Below, piece after piece: positions 36,400-46,306 of a stretch of DNA of 60,381 nt (position 1 is its first letter; every line of letters starts with the position of its first letter). The stretch is from an uncultured Alcaligenaceae bacterium (GTDB taxonomy: Bacteria > Pseudomonadota > Gammaproteobacteria > Burkholderiales > Burkholderiaceae_B), in assembly GCA_937896225.1 (NCBI GenBank), contig CALBMZ010000154.1, positions 1 through 60,381 of the forward strand, given 5' to 3'. Position numbers and translations under genes: made by a program. The notes beneath the pieces were generated by a model. The model was given only the letters and a program-made list of their open reading frames with translations, was not told where the DNA came from and made no database searches.

Positions 36400-36429
36400 A
36401 ACACCGGTTATAAAAAATCGGTGTTTTGT
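36400..36429 (+). terminator. Intrinsic terminator after lpdA
   Basis: AACACCG-GTTATAAAAAAT-CGGTGTTTTG hairpin plus T-rich tail. Confidence 0.75.
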
Positions 36430-37529
36430 TTTTGTTTATGAATGTTATTGAATATTACGAGCAGTCGTTAAGAGATCGTGGTTTTAAGCCCGATTCAGCT
36501 CAAAGACGTGCAGCTGAGTCTTTACAAGTTTTTTATGACGAGTGGTCTGTTTATTTAAGTATTCGATCAAATAGAGTGACGCGTTTTTTGCGTCATCCCA
36601 CCATTCCGCGTAGCGTTTATTTGTGGGGTGGAGTGGGCCGGGGTAAAAGCTTCCTAATGGACGCTTTTTACAATACTGTTCCTCTAAAACGTAAAACGCG
36701 TGTTCACTTTCATGAGTTTATGCGTAGTGTGCATCGCGAGCTTGAAGATGTTAAGGGTACGGCTAATCCGCTTGATGAAGTGGCTCAACGTATATCTCGT
36801 CGTTACCGTCTAATTTGCTTCGATGAATTTCATGTGTCTGACATTGCAGATGCCATGATTTTATATAAACTTCTGTTGGGTTTGTATAAAAATGGTACCG
36901 CATTTGTGATGACCTCAAATTATGAGCCATGTACCCTTTACCCTGATGGCCTGCATCGCGATCGACTTTTGCCTGCGATTGAGTTGATTGAAAATAAAAT
37001 GGATATTCTCAATGTCGACAGTGGCATTGATTACCGTCGCTTGGCTTTCGATAAAGTTAAAACCTTTCATTACCCTAACGACGAACAAGCACACTCTGCG
37101 CTCAAACATGCGTTTGAAACGATATCCGACACGCAACCGCTCGATGTAATTTTAAATATTGAGCACCGTGAAATTACATCTATCGCAAGATCGGGTACGG
37201 TGGTTTGGTTTGATTTTGCAACGCTCTGTGGGGGGCCCCGATCACAAAATGATTACTTAGAGTTAGCCAATCGTTTTCAAGCGGTTATTTTGTCGGGCAT
37301 TCCATGTATGGGCCCTCGGCAAGCATCAGAAGCACGCCGTTTTACTTGGTTGATTGATGTCATGTATGACCATAACGTTAAGATGATTATGTCAGCAGAG
37401 TGTGAGCCTGAAGCTCTATACACCGTTGGTCCGTTAGCTAACGAGTTTCAGCGTACTATTTCACGTATTGAAGAAATGCAAACCAAAACGTATCTTGACC
37501 GTGAAAGACGCCGAACGGTTTCGCTTTGA
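36426..37529 (+). CDS. zapE: Cell division protein ZapE (AFG1-like ATPase)
   Basis: 'YLWGGVGRGKSFLMDAFY' Walker A, 'LICFDEFHVSDIADAMIL' Walker B, 'YEPCTLYPDGLHRDRLLPAIELI'. Confidence 0.94.
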   Translation: MFLFMNVIEYYEQSLRDRGFKPDSAQRRAAESLQVFYDEWSVYLSIRSNRVTRFLRHPTIPRSVYLWGGVGRGKSFLMDAFYNTVPLKRKTRVHFHEFMRSVHRELEDVKGTANPLDEVAQRISRRYRLICFDEFHVSDIADAMILYKLLLGLYKNGTAFVMTSNYEPCTLYPDGLHRDRLLPAIELIENKMDILNVDSGIDYRRLAFDKVKTFHYPNDEQAHSALKHAFETISDTQPLDVILNIEHREITSIARSGTVVWFDFATLCGGPRSQNDYLELANRFQAVILSGIPCMGPRQASEARRFTWLIDVMYDHNVKMIMSAECEPEALYTVGPLANEFQRTISRIEEMQTKTYLDRERRRTVSL

Positions 37530-37642
37530 AATTTTTTCTCACTTTTTCAGGCTCATAGCGCCAAACAGTGAGATGTGATTCAAGCCCTGAACGGATACAC
37601 TTTGAACGATTCTTTTATCGATAATTTAAGTAGGCTTTTTAA

Positions 37643-39010
37643 ATGAAAACGTGCGTCTTAACAGGTATCACCACTTCTGGTACGCCTCACTTAGGCAACT
37701 ATGTTGGGGCTATCCGCCCAGCTGTTCAAGCCAGTTTGGCCCCAAATACTGAAGCCTTTTTCTTTTTGGCAGACTATCACGCCTTAATTAAGTGCGAAGA
37801 TCCCAATCGCATTGCTCGCTCACGTATAGAAATTGCCGCTACGTGGTTGGCGGCTGGGCTTGACCCCAATCATGTTTTTTTCTATCGTCAGTCAGATATT
37901 CCTGAAATTTCTGAATTAAGCTGGTTGTTAACTTGTGTGACGGGCAAAGGTTTAATGAATCGAGCCCATGCTTATAAAGCTTCGGTTGATGCCAATCGTG
38001 AAAAGCACACGGAGGAAGATGATGGCATTACGATGGGTTTGTTTTCTTACCCAATATTGATGGCGGCCGATATTTTGATGTTCAATGCTCATCAAGTACC
38101 TGTTGGTCGAGATCAGTTGCAACATATTGAAATGACTCGCGATATTGCCCAACGCTTTAATCATTTGTTTGGTCAGGGTCGAGAGTTTTTTGTATTGCCT
38201 GAAGCCTTGATTCAAGACGATAATGCAATCTTGCAAGGCCTTGATGGCCGCAAAATGTCTAAAAGCTACAACAATACAATCCCCTTATTTGAAGGCGGTG
38301 AAAAGGCACTTCAATCGGCCGTTGCAAAAATTGTGACTGATTCAAAAGGCCCAGGCGAAGTGAAAGACGCTGAAAATTCAAATCTTGTTCCCATTTTTAA
38401 GGCGTTTGCGACACCTGAAGAGATTAAAGCTTATATGCAAAACCTTGAGCAGGGTATGAGTTGGGGTGATGCAAAAAAAGCATTATGTGTTCAAGTCGAA
38501 AGTGCGTTGTCACCGTTACGCGGCCGGTACGCCGATTTAATGGCACACCCAGATGACCTCGAAGACATCTTGCTGACAGGCGCTCAGCGAGCACGTGAGC
38601 GTTCAGCCCCGTTTATGGCTGAATTGCGGGCTGCGGTAGGTTTGCGTTCCTTTAAATCACAATCTTCAACAAAAACAAAAGTCGCCTCAACCAAACATAA
38701 AGCCCCTCGTTTTGTCAGCTATCGTGACACCGATCAACAGTTCAGGTTCAGGCTGCTTGATCAGGAAGGCCGTGAATTGTTTGTGTCTCGGCCTCATGCC
38801 GACCCAAAGCATGCGGGTGTGATTATGCGTCAATTGCAACAACGTACAGATGACGTCACCGTTAAAATAGAATCAGACACGCAGTTTGTTGTGTGTATTG
38901 AAGAACAGTGTGTGGGGCAAAGTGCTGCCTTTGTCAGTATCGAACAACGCGATGAGGTTTTGCAACAGACGCAAGCAGCCATCATAGCCATCAGTACTTT
39001 ATCGCTTTAG
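37643..39010 (+). CDS. trpS: Tryptophanyl-tRNA synthetase with C-terminal extension
   Basis: 'TSGTPHLGNYVGAIRP' HIGH-like and 'DGRKMSKSYNN' KMSKS motifs; ~100-aa extra C-terminal domain. Confidence 0.95.
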   Translation: MKTCVLTGITTSGTPHLGNYVGAIRPAVQASLAPNTEAFFFLADYHALIKCEDPNRIARSRIEIAATWLAAGLDPNHVFFYRQSDIPEISELSWLLTCVTGKGLMNRAHAYKASVDANREKHTEEDDGITMGLFSYPILMAADILMFNAHQVPVGRDQLQHIEMTRDIAQRFNHLFGQGREFFVLPEALIQDDNAILQGLDGRKMSKSYNNTIPLFEGGEKALQSAVAKIVTDSKGPGEVKDAENSNLVPIFKAFATPEEIKAYMQNLEQGMSWGDAKKALCVQVESALSPLRGRYADLMAHPDDLEDILLTGAQRARERSAPFMAELRAAVGLRSFKSQSSTKTKVASTKHKAPRFVSYRDTDQQFRFRLLDQEGRELFVSRPHADPKHAGVIMRQLQQRTDDVTVKIESDTQFVVCIEEQCVGQSAAFVSIEQRDEVLQQTQAAIIAISTLSL

Positions 39011-41401
39011 CTGACTAAACGCCCGAGCCATGGCGCTTTCGGTTGATGGTTGTGCGGTTCCTTTTGTTCCAGCCTTGCCCTGATTGCTTAATTTTTTATT
39101 TGAACGCTGACCCGCCTTGGCGTCATGGCCGTCTGAACTGTGGGCCTGTGACCCACGGGCATTCAGCGCGTCATCATCTAGCCGCATGGTTAATGCAATG
39201 CGTTTGCGCGCCACATCGACTTCCATGACTTTAACTTTTACAGTTTGCCCCACGCGCACCACATCGCGTGGGTCTTGTACAAACTGAGTTGAAAGTGCCG
39301 AGATATGTACCAACCCATCTTGGTGTACACCTATATCAACAAATGCGCCAAAGTTAGCCACGTTGGTCACCACGCCCTCTAAAGTCATGCCCACTTTGAG
39401 GTCGTTCATACTTTCAATACCATCCTCAAATCGCGCAGTTTCAAATGCTGGGCGAGGGTCACGACCGGGTTTTTCAAGTTCAGATAGGATATCTTGTACA
39501 GTCGGTATGCCAAATTTATCGTCTGTGAACAGAGAAGGGCTTAACGCTTGTAAGTGGCTTTTATGGCCAATCGTTTGTTGAATATCCAGCTTTAAATGCC
39601 CCAATATTTTCTTCACCACCGAGTACGCTTCGGGGTGCACCGCCGAGGCATCAAGCGGGTTATCACCGCCAATGACTTTTAAAAATCCGGCCGCTTGTTC
39701 AAAGGCCTTGTCACCAAATCGCGTGACGTCAAGTAATGCCTTGCGGTTTTTAAACGCACCATTGTTTTCACGATGGGTGACTATATTTTGCGCTAAGGTG
39801 CTATTTAAGCCTGATACATGCATCAGTAGTGCAGCAGAAGCCGTGTTGACATCAACGCCTACGGCATTCACGCAATCTTCAACTACGGTGTCAAGTGCAC
39901 CCATTAGTTGACGTTGATTCACATCGTGCTGATACTGGCCTACACCAATTGCTTTGGGTTCAATTTTGACGAGCTCAGCCAAGGGATCCTGCAATCGACG
40001 TGCAATAGATACGGCCCCGCGTAACGTGACATCGAGGTCAGGAAACTCTTTAGCTGCTAATTCAGAGGCTGAATAAATTGACGCACCTGCTTCAGAAACA
40101 ACAATACGGGTGAGATTTAAATCTGGGTTGTTGGTGCTTAAATGCGCAACCAGTTTTTCAGTTTCGCGTGAGGCTGTACCATTGCCAATCGCAACCAACT
40201 CAATGTGATGGGTTCGAGCGATACGCGCTAAGGTGCTTAAGCTGCCCGCCACATCTTTACGAGGTTCAAAGGGGTAAATGGTCGCGGTTTCAAGCACCTT
40301 ACCCGTCACATCAATGGCGGCCAACTTCACGCCCGTACGAATGCCTGGGTCAAGCCCTAATACGGCCTTGGGTCCTGCTGGGGCAGCTAACAGCAGGTCT
40401 TTAAGGTTCGCACCGAACACGCGAATGGCCTCTGTTTCAGCCGACTCACGTAAGTTAGAAATAAACTCTGTTTCAAATGCTGTCAGCATTTTGACGCGCC
40501 ATGTCCAGCGCGACACATCACCCAACCAACGAGATCTGGCACTAGCTTGTGGCGTAAACGTATCGTTCGGTATAGACAATCGAACAGCTAAGCGTGCAAC
40601 GCAGGGGTGAGGGACGAGCGCGTCTTCTTCGACCGACAATCCAATGCGTAAATCAAGCACGCCTTGTTGACGGCCCCGTAACATGGCCAACATGCGATGC
40701 GAAGGCACTTTACGCAGGGGTTCAGAGAAGTTGAACCAATCACGAAAATTAGCCCCTTCGGTTTCTTTGCCCTCAACCACACGTGCATGAAGAAAACCGT
40801 GTTGCCAAACAAATTGACGCAAATCGGCAATCACATCAGCGGTTTCGGCAAAACGTTCAGCCAAAATATCACGAGCACCATCTAAAGCCGATTTAGCATC
40901 AAGAACGTTTGCCTCAGCATTTATATATTGAAGCGCAAAAATTTCAGGCTCGGCTTTTAGGTCATGTAAGATCGCGTCTGCCAACGGTTCCAAACCGGCT
41001 TCACGGGCAATTTGTGCCCGTGTTCGACGTTTGGGCTTGTAAGGGGCGTACAGGTCTTCTAAGCGTTGTTTGCTATCTGCTTTGCGCAGTGATGTAGCTA
41101 AGGCATCGGTCATGTGGCCAAATTGCTCAATTGAAACAATTACTGCTGTGCGACGTTCTTCAAAGCTTGATAAGTAATCTAAGCGGGTTTCAAGGTTACG
41201 CAGCACCGTATCATCAAGGCCCCCAGTTGTTTCTTTGCGATATCGAGCAATAAAGGGCACAGTGGACCCTTCATCTAACAAACCCATGGTGGCTTCAATT
41301 TGCCTAGGTGCAACACTAAGTTCTGTGGCCAGTTGCGTCACAATGCGGGCCCGAATGGCCGTTGGGTTGGTAAAGTCGGTGCTGAATAATGTTGAGGTCA
41401 T
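38999..41401 (-). CDS. tex: Transcription accessory protein Tex (S1 RNA-binding)
   Basis: 'VPFIARYRKETTGGLDD', YqgF-like 'VLGLDPGIRTGVKLA', HhH region, C-terminal S1 'GMTLEGVVTNVANFGAFVDIGVHQDGLVHIS'. Start at MTSTLF preferred. Confidence 0.95.
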   Translation of the reverse strand: MTSTLFSTDFTNPTAIRARIVTQLATELSVAPRQIEATMGLLDEGSTVPFIARYRKETTGGLDDTVLRNLETRLDYLSSFEERRTAVIVSIEQFGHMTDALATSLRKADSKQRLEDLYAPYKPKRRTRAQIAREAGLEPLADAILHDLKAEPEIFALQYINAEANVLDAKSALDGARDILAERFAETADVIADLRQFVWQHGFLHARVVEGKETEGANFRDWFNFSEPLRKVPSHRMLAMLRGRQQGVLDLRIGLSVEEDALVPHPCVARLAVRLSIPNDTFTPQASARSRWLGDVSRWTWRVKMLTAFETEFISNLRESAETEAIRVFGANLKDLLLAAPAGPKAVLGLDPGIRTGVKLAAIDVTGKVLETATIYPFEPRKDVAGSLSTLARIARTHHIELVAIGNGTASRETEKLVAHLSTNNPDLNLTRIVVSEAGASIYSASELAAKEFPDLDVTLRGAVSIARRLQDPLAELVKIEPKAIGVGQYQHDVNQRQLMGALDTVVEDCVNAVGVDVNTASAALLMHVSGLNSTLAQNIVTHRENNGAFKNRKALLDVTRFGDKAFEQAAGFLKVIGGDNPLDASAVHPEAYSVVKKILGHLKLDIQQTIGHKSHLQALSPSLFTDDKFGIPTVQDILSELEKPGRDPRPAFETARFEDGIESMNDLKVGMTLEGVVTNVANFGAFVDIGVHQDGLVHISALSTQFVQDPRDVVRVGQTVKVKVMEVDVARKRIALTMRLDDDALNARGSQAHSSDGHDAKAGQRSNKKLSNQGKAGTKGTAQPSTESAMARAFSQLKR

Positions 41402-41502
41402 ACTTGTTTGTCTCGCTACATAAATTAAAAGCTCGGGGGATTGTGCCATAAGATACGGTTATCCATCGGTTAAGGTTAACTTGCCACCCACCCACCTATA
41501 AT

Positions 41503-43500
41503 GTGTGTATGTTTGGAACAGACTTAGACGACATTTTTGCCCCACAAGGCCCGCTGGCTAAACAGTCAGATCGTTATCGCATGCGCGAAGCACAACGTGC
41601 CCTGGCGCACGATATTGCGCGCACCATCGAGAACCGTGGTTCTCTCATTGCTGAGGCGGGCACAGGTATTGGTAAAACTTGGGCTTATCTTGTGCCTGCC
41701 ATGATGGCGGGCGGAAAAGTGTTGATTTCAACGGGTACACGTACCCTTCAAGATCAGCTCTACAGTAAAGACTTTCCCCAAGTTAGAGCCTCGCTTAATG
41801 TGCCCATTGTCACCGCCTTATTAAAAGGCCGCAGTAATTACGTTTGCCACTACCACCTTGAGCGCTTACAAGACGACCCGCAAGGTTTGAAAGCGCGTGG
41901 CGAGGCCTATCAGTTGCGGCAAATTGTTCAGTTTGCTCAAAAATCTAAAACAGGTGATCGGGCCGAGCTGCAAACGGTACCGGAAGACGCTGATATTTGG
42001 TCGCGCGTTACAGCAACACGCGAAAACTGTTTGGGCCAAGAGTGCCCGCATGTCAAAGATTGCTTCGTTTACAAAGCGCGTCGGCTTGCCCAAGAGGCTG
42101 ATATTGTTGTGATTAATCATGCTTTGTTTATGGCCGATATGGCTTTAAAAGAAGAGGGCATTACCGATTTGCTGCCGCAGGCAGACATCATTATTTTTGA
42201 CGAGGCGCATCAGCTACCTGAAACGGCAACCCGGTTTTTGGGTAAACAAATATCAACTCATCAAGTCGTCGAGCTTGCGCGTCTAATTGAGGTGACGGGT
42301 TTGGCGCAAGCACGCGAGGCTGCACCGTGGTCTGTTTTGTCACAATCAATAGAAAATGCCACGAAAGTATTGCGTCTCTCTTGTGCGGCACTTGAGCATA
42401 TGCCATCGCGTCGCGTAACCTCTGAATCCATACCTGACCCAGTGGCTTTTGAGCAAGCCCGCTCAGAGCTAGATGACGCTTTAGCCAAAGCCCGAACGGC
42501 GTTGATCAGTCAGCAAGAACGTCACCCTGATTTAGCGGCTGCTTTGCGTTCGCTTGACACCATTCAAACGCGTCTGTCTCAGTGGGGCCAATCATCTGTG
42601 GCTTCGACTGTGGTGCATTGGCTAGAGTTGGGTTTGCATCATTTACGCTTACATAGCGCACCGTTATCGGTATCAGATTTGTTTTCCAAAGAAACGGAAG
42701 TTGACCAAGCGCGAATTTTTCTATCAGCCACACTCACTGTTAAGGGTGACTTCAGTCACTTTACGTCGCGCTTAGGTCTAGAACAAGCGCAAACGGTTCG
42801 TTATGAATCACCGTTTAGTTATCCAGATCAAGCCTTGCTGTATGTGCCAAAAGGGTTACCTCTACCGCAGGCACCAGACTTTTTAAATCAGTTCGTCGCA
42901 GCCCTTTTCCCCCTTATTCAAGCAGGTGAAGGTGCTACCCTTGTGTTGTGTACGACACTTAGAGCGGTTGAGCGCGTGGCACAATTATTAGCTGAGGCAT
43001 ACGAGGCACACAAAATTGAGTGGCCTATTTTGCGTCAAGGTACACAAACGCGACGTTTTTTGCTCGAAAAGTTTCGCGATACGCCCCATGCAGTATTAGT
43101 AGGTAGTGCAAGTTTTTGGGAAGGTATTGACGTGGTGGGCAGTCAACTCACAACGGTAGCGATTGATAAACTACCCTTTGCTCCACCAGACGACCCTGTG
43201 CTTGAAGCCCGTTTAAAAGTATGCCGACAAGAAGGCGGTAACCCATTTATGTCGTTCCAGTTGCCTGAGGCGGCGATAACACTCAAACAAGGCGCTGGTC
43301 GGTTAATTCGCAGTGAGCAAGACTGGGGCGTGCTGATGGTGGGCGACACCCGTTTGGTTGAAAAGCCTTATGGCCGCTTGTTGTGGCAAGGGCTTCCCCC
43401 CTTTAAACGCACGCGCGTACTCGATGATGCCGTAAGGTTTTTAACCACAAAACGTCAACAAGCAGCACAAGCTAAACAATCAGTTGAAACGATTGATTAA
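41503..43500 (+). CDS. ATP-dependent DNA helicase, DinG/YoaA-like (XPD family)
   Basis: 'LIAEAGTGIGKTWAYLVPA', 'IIFDEAHQLPE', Cys cluster 'NCLGQECPHVKDC', 'QGAGRLIRSEQDWGVLMVGDTR'. Confidence 0.92.
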   Translation: MCMFGTDLDDIFAPQGPLAKQSDRYRMREAQRALAHDIARTIENRGSLIAEAGTGIGKTWAYLVPAMMAGGKVLISTGTRTLQDQLYSKDFPQVRASLNVPIVTALLKGRSNYVCHYHLERLQDDPQGLKARGEAYQLRQIVQFAQKSKTGDRAELQTVPEDADIWSRVTATRENCLGQECPHVKDCFVYKARRLAQEADIVVINHALFMADMALKEEGITDLLPQADIIIFDEAHQLPETATRFLGKQISTHQVVELARLIEVTGLAQAREAAPWSVLSQSIENATKVLRLSCAALEHMPSRRVTSESIPDPVAFEQARSELDDALAKARTALISQQERHPDLAAALRSLDTIQTRLSQWGQSSVASTVVHWLELGLHHLRLHSAPLSVSDLFSKETEVDQARIFLSATLTVKGDFSHFTSRLGLEQAQTVRYESPFSYPDQALLYVPKGLPLPQAPDFLNQFVAALFPLIQAGEGATLVLCTTLRAVERVAQLLAEAYEAHKIEWPILRQGTQTRRFLLEKFRDTPHAVLVGSASFWEGIDVVGSQLTTVAIDKLPFAPPDDPVLEARLKVCRQEGGNPFMSFQLPEAAITLKQGAGRLIRSEQDWGVLMVGDTRLVEKPYGRLLWQGLPPFKRTRVLDDAVRFLTTKRQQAAQAKQSVETID

Positions 43501-44324
43501 AGTAAACGCATCGGGTTCCATTTACTGTATTTATCTGGAAAACCGTCTGCAATCAGTTTGGTGTTCGGAAAATTCGCCAACAATACGCGCTCTGAGTCTT
43601 GACTGAGTTCCGTTAGACCTAACTTTTTATAAGACATCATCATGATGTAGAGGGCAGATTCAGAAGCGGGTACACCCTCAAACTCAGTAATGACGTTTTG
43701 AGCCCGATTGATCGCCGCAACATAACCTTGTCGATCATAATAAAAACGGGCTAAATGAACCTGGTGATCGGCCATGATGTTAACCAACCAACTCATTCTT
43801 TTGCGAGCATCAGGCGCGTAGCGGCTATCAGGAAAACGTGTAATTAATGAATTAAAGGCCTCGTAAGAGTTGCGTAACGCTTGGGGGTCGCGTTCTGACG
43901 GGTCTTGTTGGGTGAAGCGAGAAAACACTGCACTGGGGGGCGTAAATAAAATCAGCCCCTTAAGGTAGAGCATATAGTCAGTACCTGGGTGATTGGGGTA
44001 TTGCTGTTCAAAGCGGGCAATTGTGGCGAGCGCTTGTTCAGGTTCGTTTTGCTTCCATTGCACATAAGCTAAATTGATAAGCGATTGCTGGGCATACGGG
44101 CCAAATGGAAACCGCGCCTCAACAGCTGTAAAGCGGTCTGCTGCATCTTTGTAGTTGCCATCATTCATTTCAGCGCTGCCGTCTTGATACAGCTTTTCAA
44201 CTGACCAATTTGCAGTCGGGTCAATATCTTGCCCCTTCGATGCACAACCGCTCAAAACAAGTAAACAGATTGAAAAAAATATAACTGTCGCAAAAGACGA
44301 CTTAGAACGATTAGAAATTATCAT
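43497..44324 (-). CDS. bamD: Outer membrane assembly lipoprotein BamD
   Basis: Lipobox 'LLVLSGCASKG', TPR-like 'ARFPFGPYAQQSLINLAYVQWK', 'GTDYMLYLKGL'. Start at 44324 avoids overlap with divergent rluD. Confidence 0.93.
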   Translation of the reverse strand: MIISNRSKSSFATVIFFSICLLVLSGCASKGQDIDPTANWSVEKLYQDGSAEMNDGNYKDAADRFTAVEARFPFGPYAQQSLINLAYVQWKQNEPEQALATIARFEQQYPNHPGTDYMLYLKGLILFTPPSAVFSRFTQQDPSERDPQALRNSYEAFNSLITRFPDSRYAPDARKRMSWLVNIMADHQVHLARFYYDRQGYVAAINRAQNVITEFEGVPASESALYIMMMSYKKLGLTELSQDSERVLLANFPNTKLIADGFPDKYSKWNPMRLL

Positions 44325-44367
44325 TGGGGGCAAACTATTTAAAAAAGAGGATGTCACGCCATATCCC

Positions 44368-45372
44368 TTGGTGTTAGCATTTACACTTATTATAAGTTCA
44401 CAAAGCGTAACGAACGTGGTTTCAGATAAAGAAGTGTCCAATGATGACGAAGCAACCCGTTTTGTCGTGCCCGAATCGCTTGCAGGTGGGCGGCTAGACA
44501 AGGTTTTAGCCACCCTTATGCCTGAGCATTCTCGTGGCCGTATTCAAAACTGGGTTGAAGCAGGTTATGTTGAGGTTAATCAACAACCCACTAAAATACG
44601 ACACATTGCAAAATGGGGCGAAGTAATTTCAGTTTGGGCGCAACCCGCCCCTGAAGATTTGGCTTACAAGCCTGAAGACGTCGCGTTTGATGTGGTTAGT
44701 GAGTCGCCTACTTATATCGTTGTGCAAAAGCCTGTTGGCTTGGTCACCCATCCGGGTTCGGGCAATTGGGGCGGTACGTTACTCAACGGTTTGTTGTTTC
44801 GCTACCCAGAGTTAGCCAGTGTGCCGCGTGCCGGTATTGTGCATCGCCTTGATAAAGACACCTCGGGTCTCATGGTGGTGGCACGAACTGAAATTGCCCA
44901 AACACATTTGGTGAGGCAAATGCAGGCACGCAGTGTGAGCCGCACTTATGTGGCACTGGTGCATGGTCGCACGTTGCCCCAAGGCACCATTAACCGCCCA
45001 GTGGGTCGCGATCAACGTGTGCCAGTGCGTATGACCACTGAAAACCCCAGCGCACCGCGTGAAGCCATCACCCACTATACCTGTCGTCAAGCAGGGCATT
45101 ACGACACGTTGGGGGTATCTGAATTGATTTGCAAACTTGAAACGGGCCGAACCCACCAAATTCGAGCACACATGGCTAGTTTGGGCCACCCTTTATTAGG
45201 TGACACACTATATGGTGGTCGTATGGTGGGCAGTATCAAACGGCAAATGTTGCATGCCTATTCTTTAGCATTTGACGACCCCCAAACTCAATCACGGCTT
45301 GCTTTTGAGTCATCTTTACCAGCTGATATGCAAGAAATAGTCGATACCACTGTTTGGAATCATGCCGTTTAA
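44368..45372 (+). CDS. rluD: 23S rRNA pseudouridine synthase RluD
   Basis: S4 domain then 'GIVHRLDKDTSGLMVVART' catalytic motif; 'LETGRTHQIRAHMASLGHPLLGD'. True start may be internal. Confidence 0.94.
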   Translation: MVLAFTLIISSQSVTNVVSDKEVSNDDEATRFVVPESLAGGRLDKVLATLMPEHSRGRIQNWVEAGYVEVNQQPTKIRHIAKWGEVISVWAQPAPEDLAYKPEDVAFDVVSESPTYIVVQKPVGLVTHPGSGNWGGTLLNGLLFRYPELASVPRAGIVHRLDKDTSGLMVVARTEIAQTHLVRQMQARSVSRTYVALVHGRTLPQGTINRPVGRDQRVPVRMTTENPSAPREAITHYTCRQAGHYDTLGVSELICKLETGRTHQIRAHMASLGHPLLGDTLYGGRMVGSIKRQMLHAYSLAFDDPQTQSRLAFESSLPADMQEIVDTTVWNHAV

Positions 45373-46132
45373 TCTGCAGGTTATTCCGGTTGAGGGGTTG
45401 GGGCAATCCGTTGCGGGTTTTTGTACCACCCGTGAAGGCGGTGTGAGCGTCGAACCCTACCAATCGCTTAATTTAGGCCTTCATGTAGGCGATAACCCTC
45501 TGGCTGTTAACGCAAACCGCAATTTATTAAACACGGCCTTACCTAACCAACCTATTTGGCTCAACCAAGTGCATGGCACGAAAGTTTTTGAGGCCAATCA
45601 ATGCTTGCATGCTGAAACTCAACAACCCGTGCCAACGGCCGATGCCGCCGTCACCACTCATATTGACTTGCCGTTAGCCATTTTGACCGCTGACTGTTTG
45701 CCAATCGTGATGACTGATAAAGCAGGTACGGTACTGGGGGTCGCGCACGCTGGTTGGCGCGGTTTGGCGCAGGGTGTGCTTGAGGCCACTTTGCAAACGA
45801 TGCAGCAGGCAAGCCCTAGTTTGCACGACTGGACGGCATGGGTAGGTCCAGGTATTGGTCCATTGGCGTTTCAGGTCGGTCAAGAGGTGTATCAAACCTT
45901 CATTGATCAGCACGAAGCCGATCACGTTTTTTTTAAACCTGATACGCATCAACCTGGCAAATGGCTAGCCGACTTAGCGGGGCTAGCTGGGCAACGCTTG
46001 ATACGGCTTGGGGCACAAAAGATTGTTCAAAGTCAACGTTGCACCTTTAACGAAAAAAACCATTTTTTTTCTTACCGTCGAGAAGGACAAACGGGTCGTA
46101 TGGCAACCGTTGCATGGTTAACCCAACATTAA
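45362..46132 (+). CDS. pgeF: Peptidoglycan editing factor PgeF (YfiH / laccase-domain)
   Basis: 'WLNQVHGTKVF', 'TADCLPIVMTD', 'GVAHAGWRGLAQGVLE', 'WVGPGIGPLAFQVG'. Confidence 0.93.
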   Translation: MPFNLQVIPVEGLGQSVAGFCTTREGGVSVEPYQSLNLGLHVGDNPLAVNANRNLLNTALPNQPIWLNQVHGTKVFEANQCLHAETQQPVPTADAAVTTHIDLPLAILTADCLPIVMTDKAGTVLGVAHAGWRGLAQGVLEATLQTMQQASPSLHDWTAWVGPGIGPLAFQVGQEVYQTFIDQHEADHVFFKPDTHQPGKWLADLAGLAGQRLIRLGAQKIVQSQRCTFNEKNHFFSYRREGQTGRMATVAWLTQH

Positions 46133-46306
46133 TATAACGCTGACAACCTCCCCGTAATAAAGGTGCGAGTTTTACGTGCCAACTGATAAATCTAGGTGCG
46201 GTTTAGTCGAAAACTTAGAAGGTTTTACTGGTTTTCACCATTGACAACTATTAGCACTCAGCGCACGATCGAGCAAGGTGTTAAAGTTTAAAAAATGCTT
46301 CATTAG

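Noticed and set aside
44812-45189. 125-aa antisense ORF in rluD
   Set aside because: Shadow ORF; His/Cys-rich composition from antisense reading, no recognisable domain.
46251-46259. TTAGCACTC resembling one arm of a CIRCE (HrcA) element upstream of phaC
   Set aside because: The expected GAGTGCTAA second arm after 9 nt is absent.
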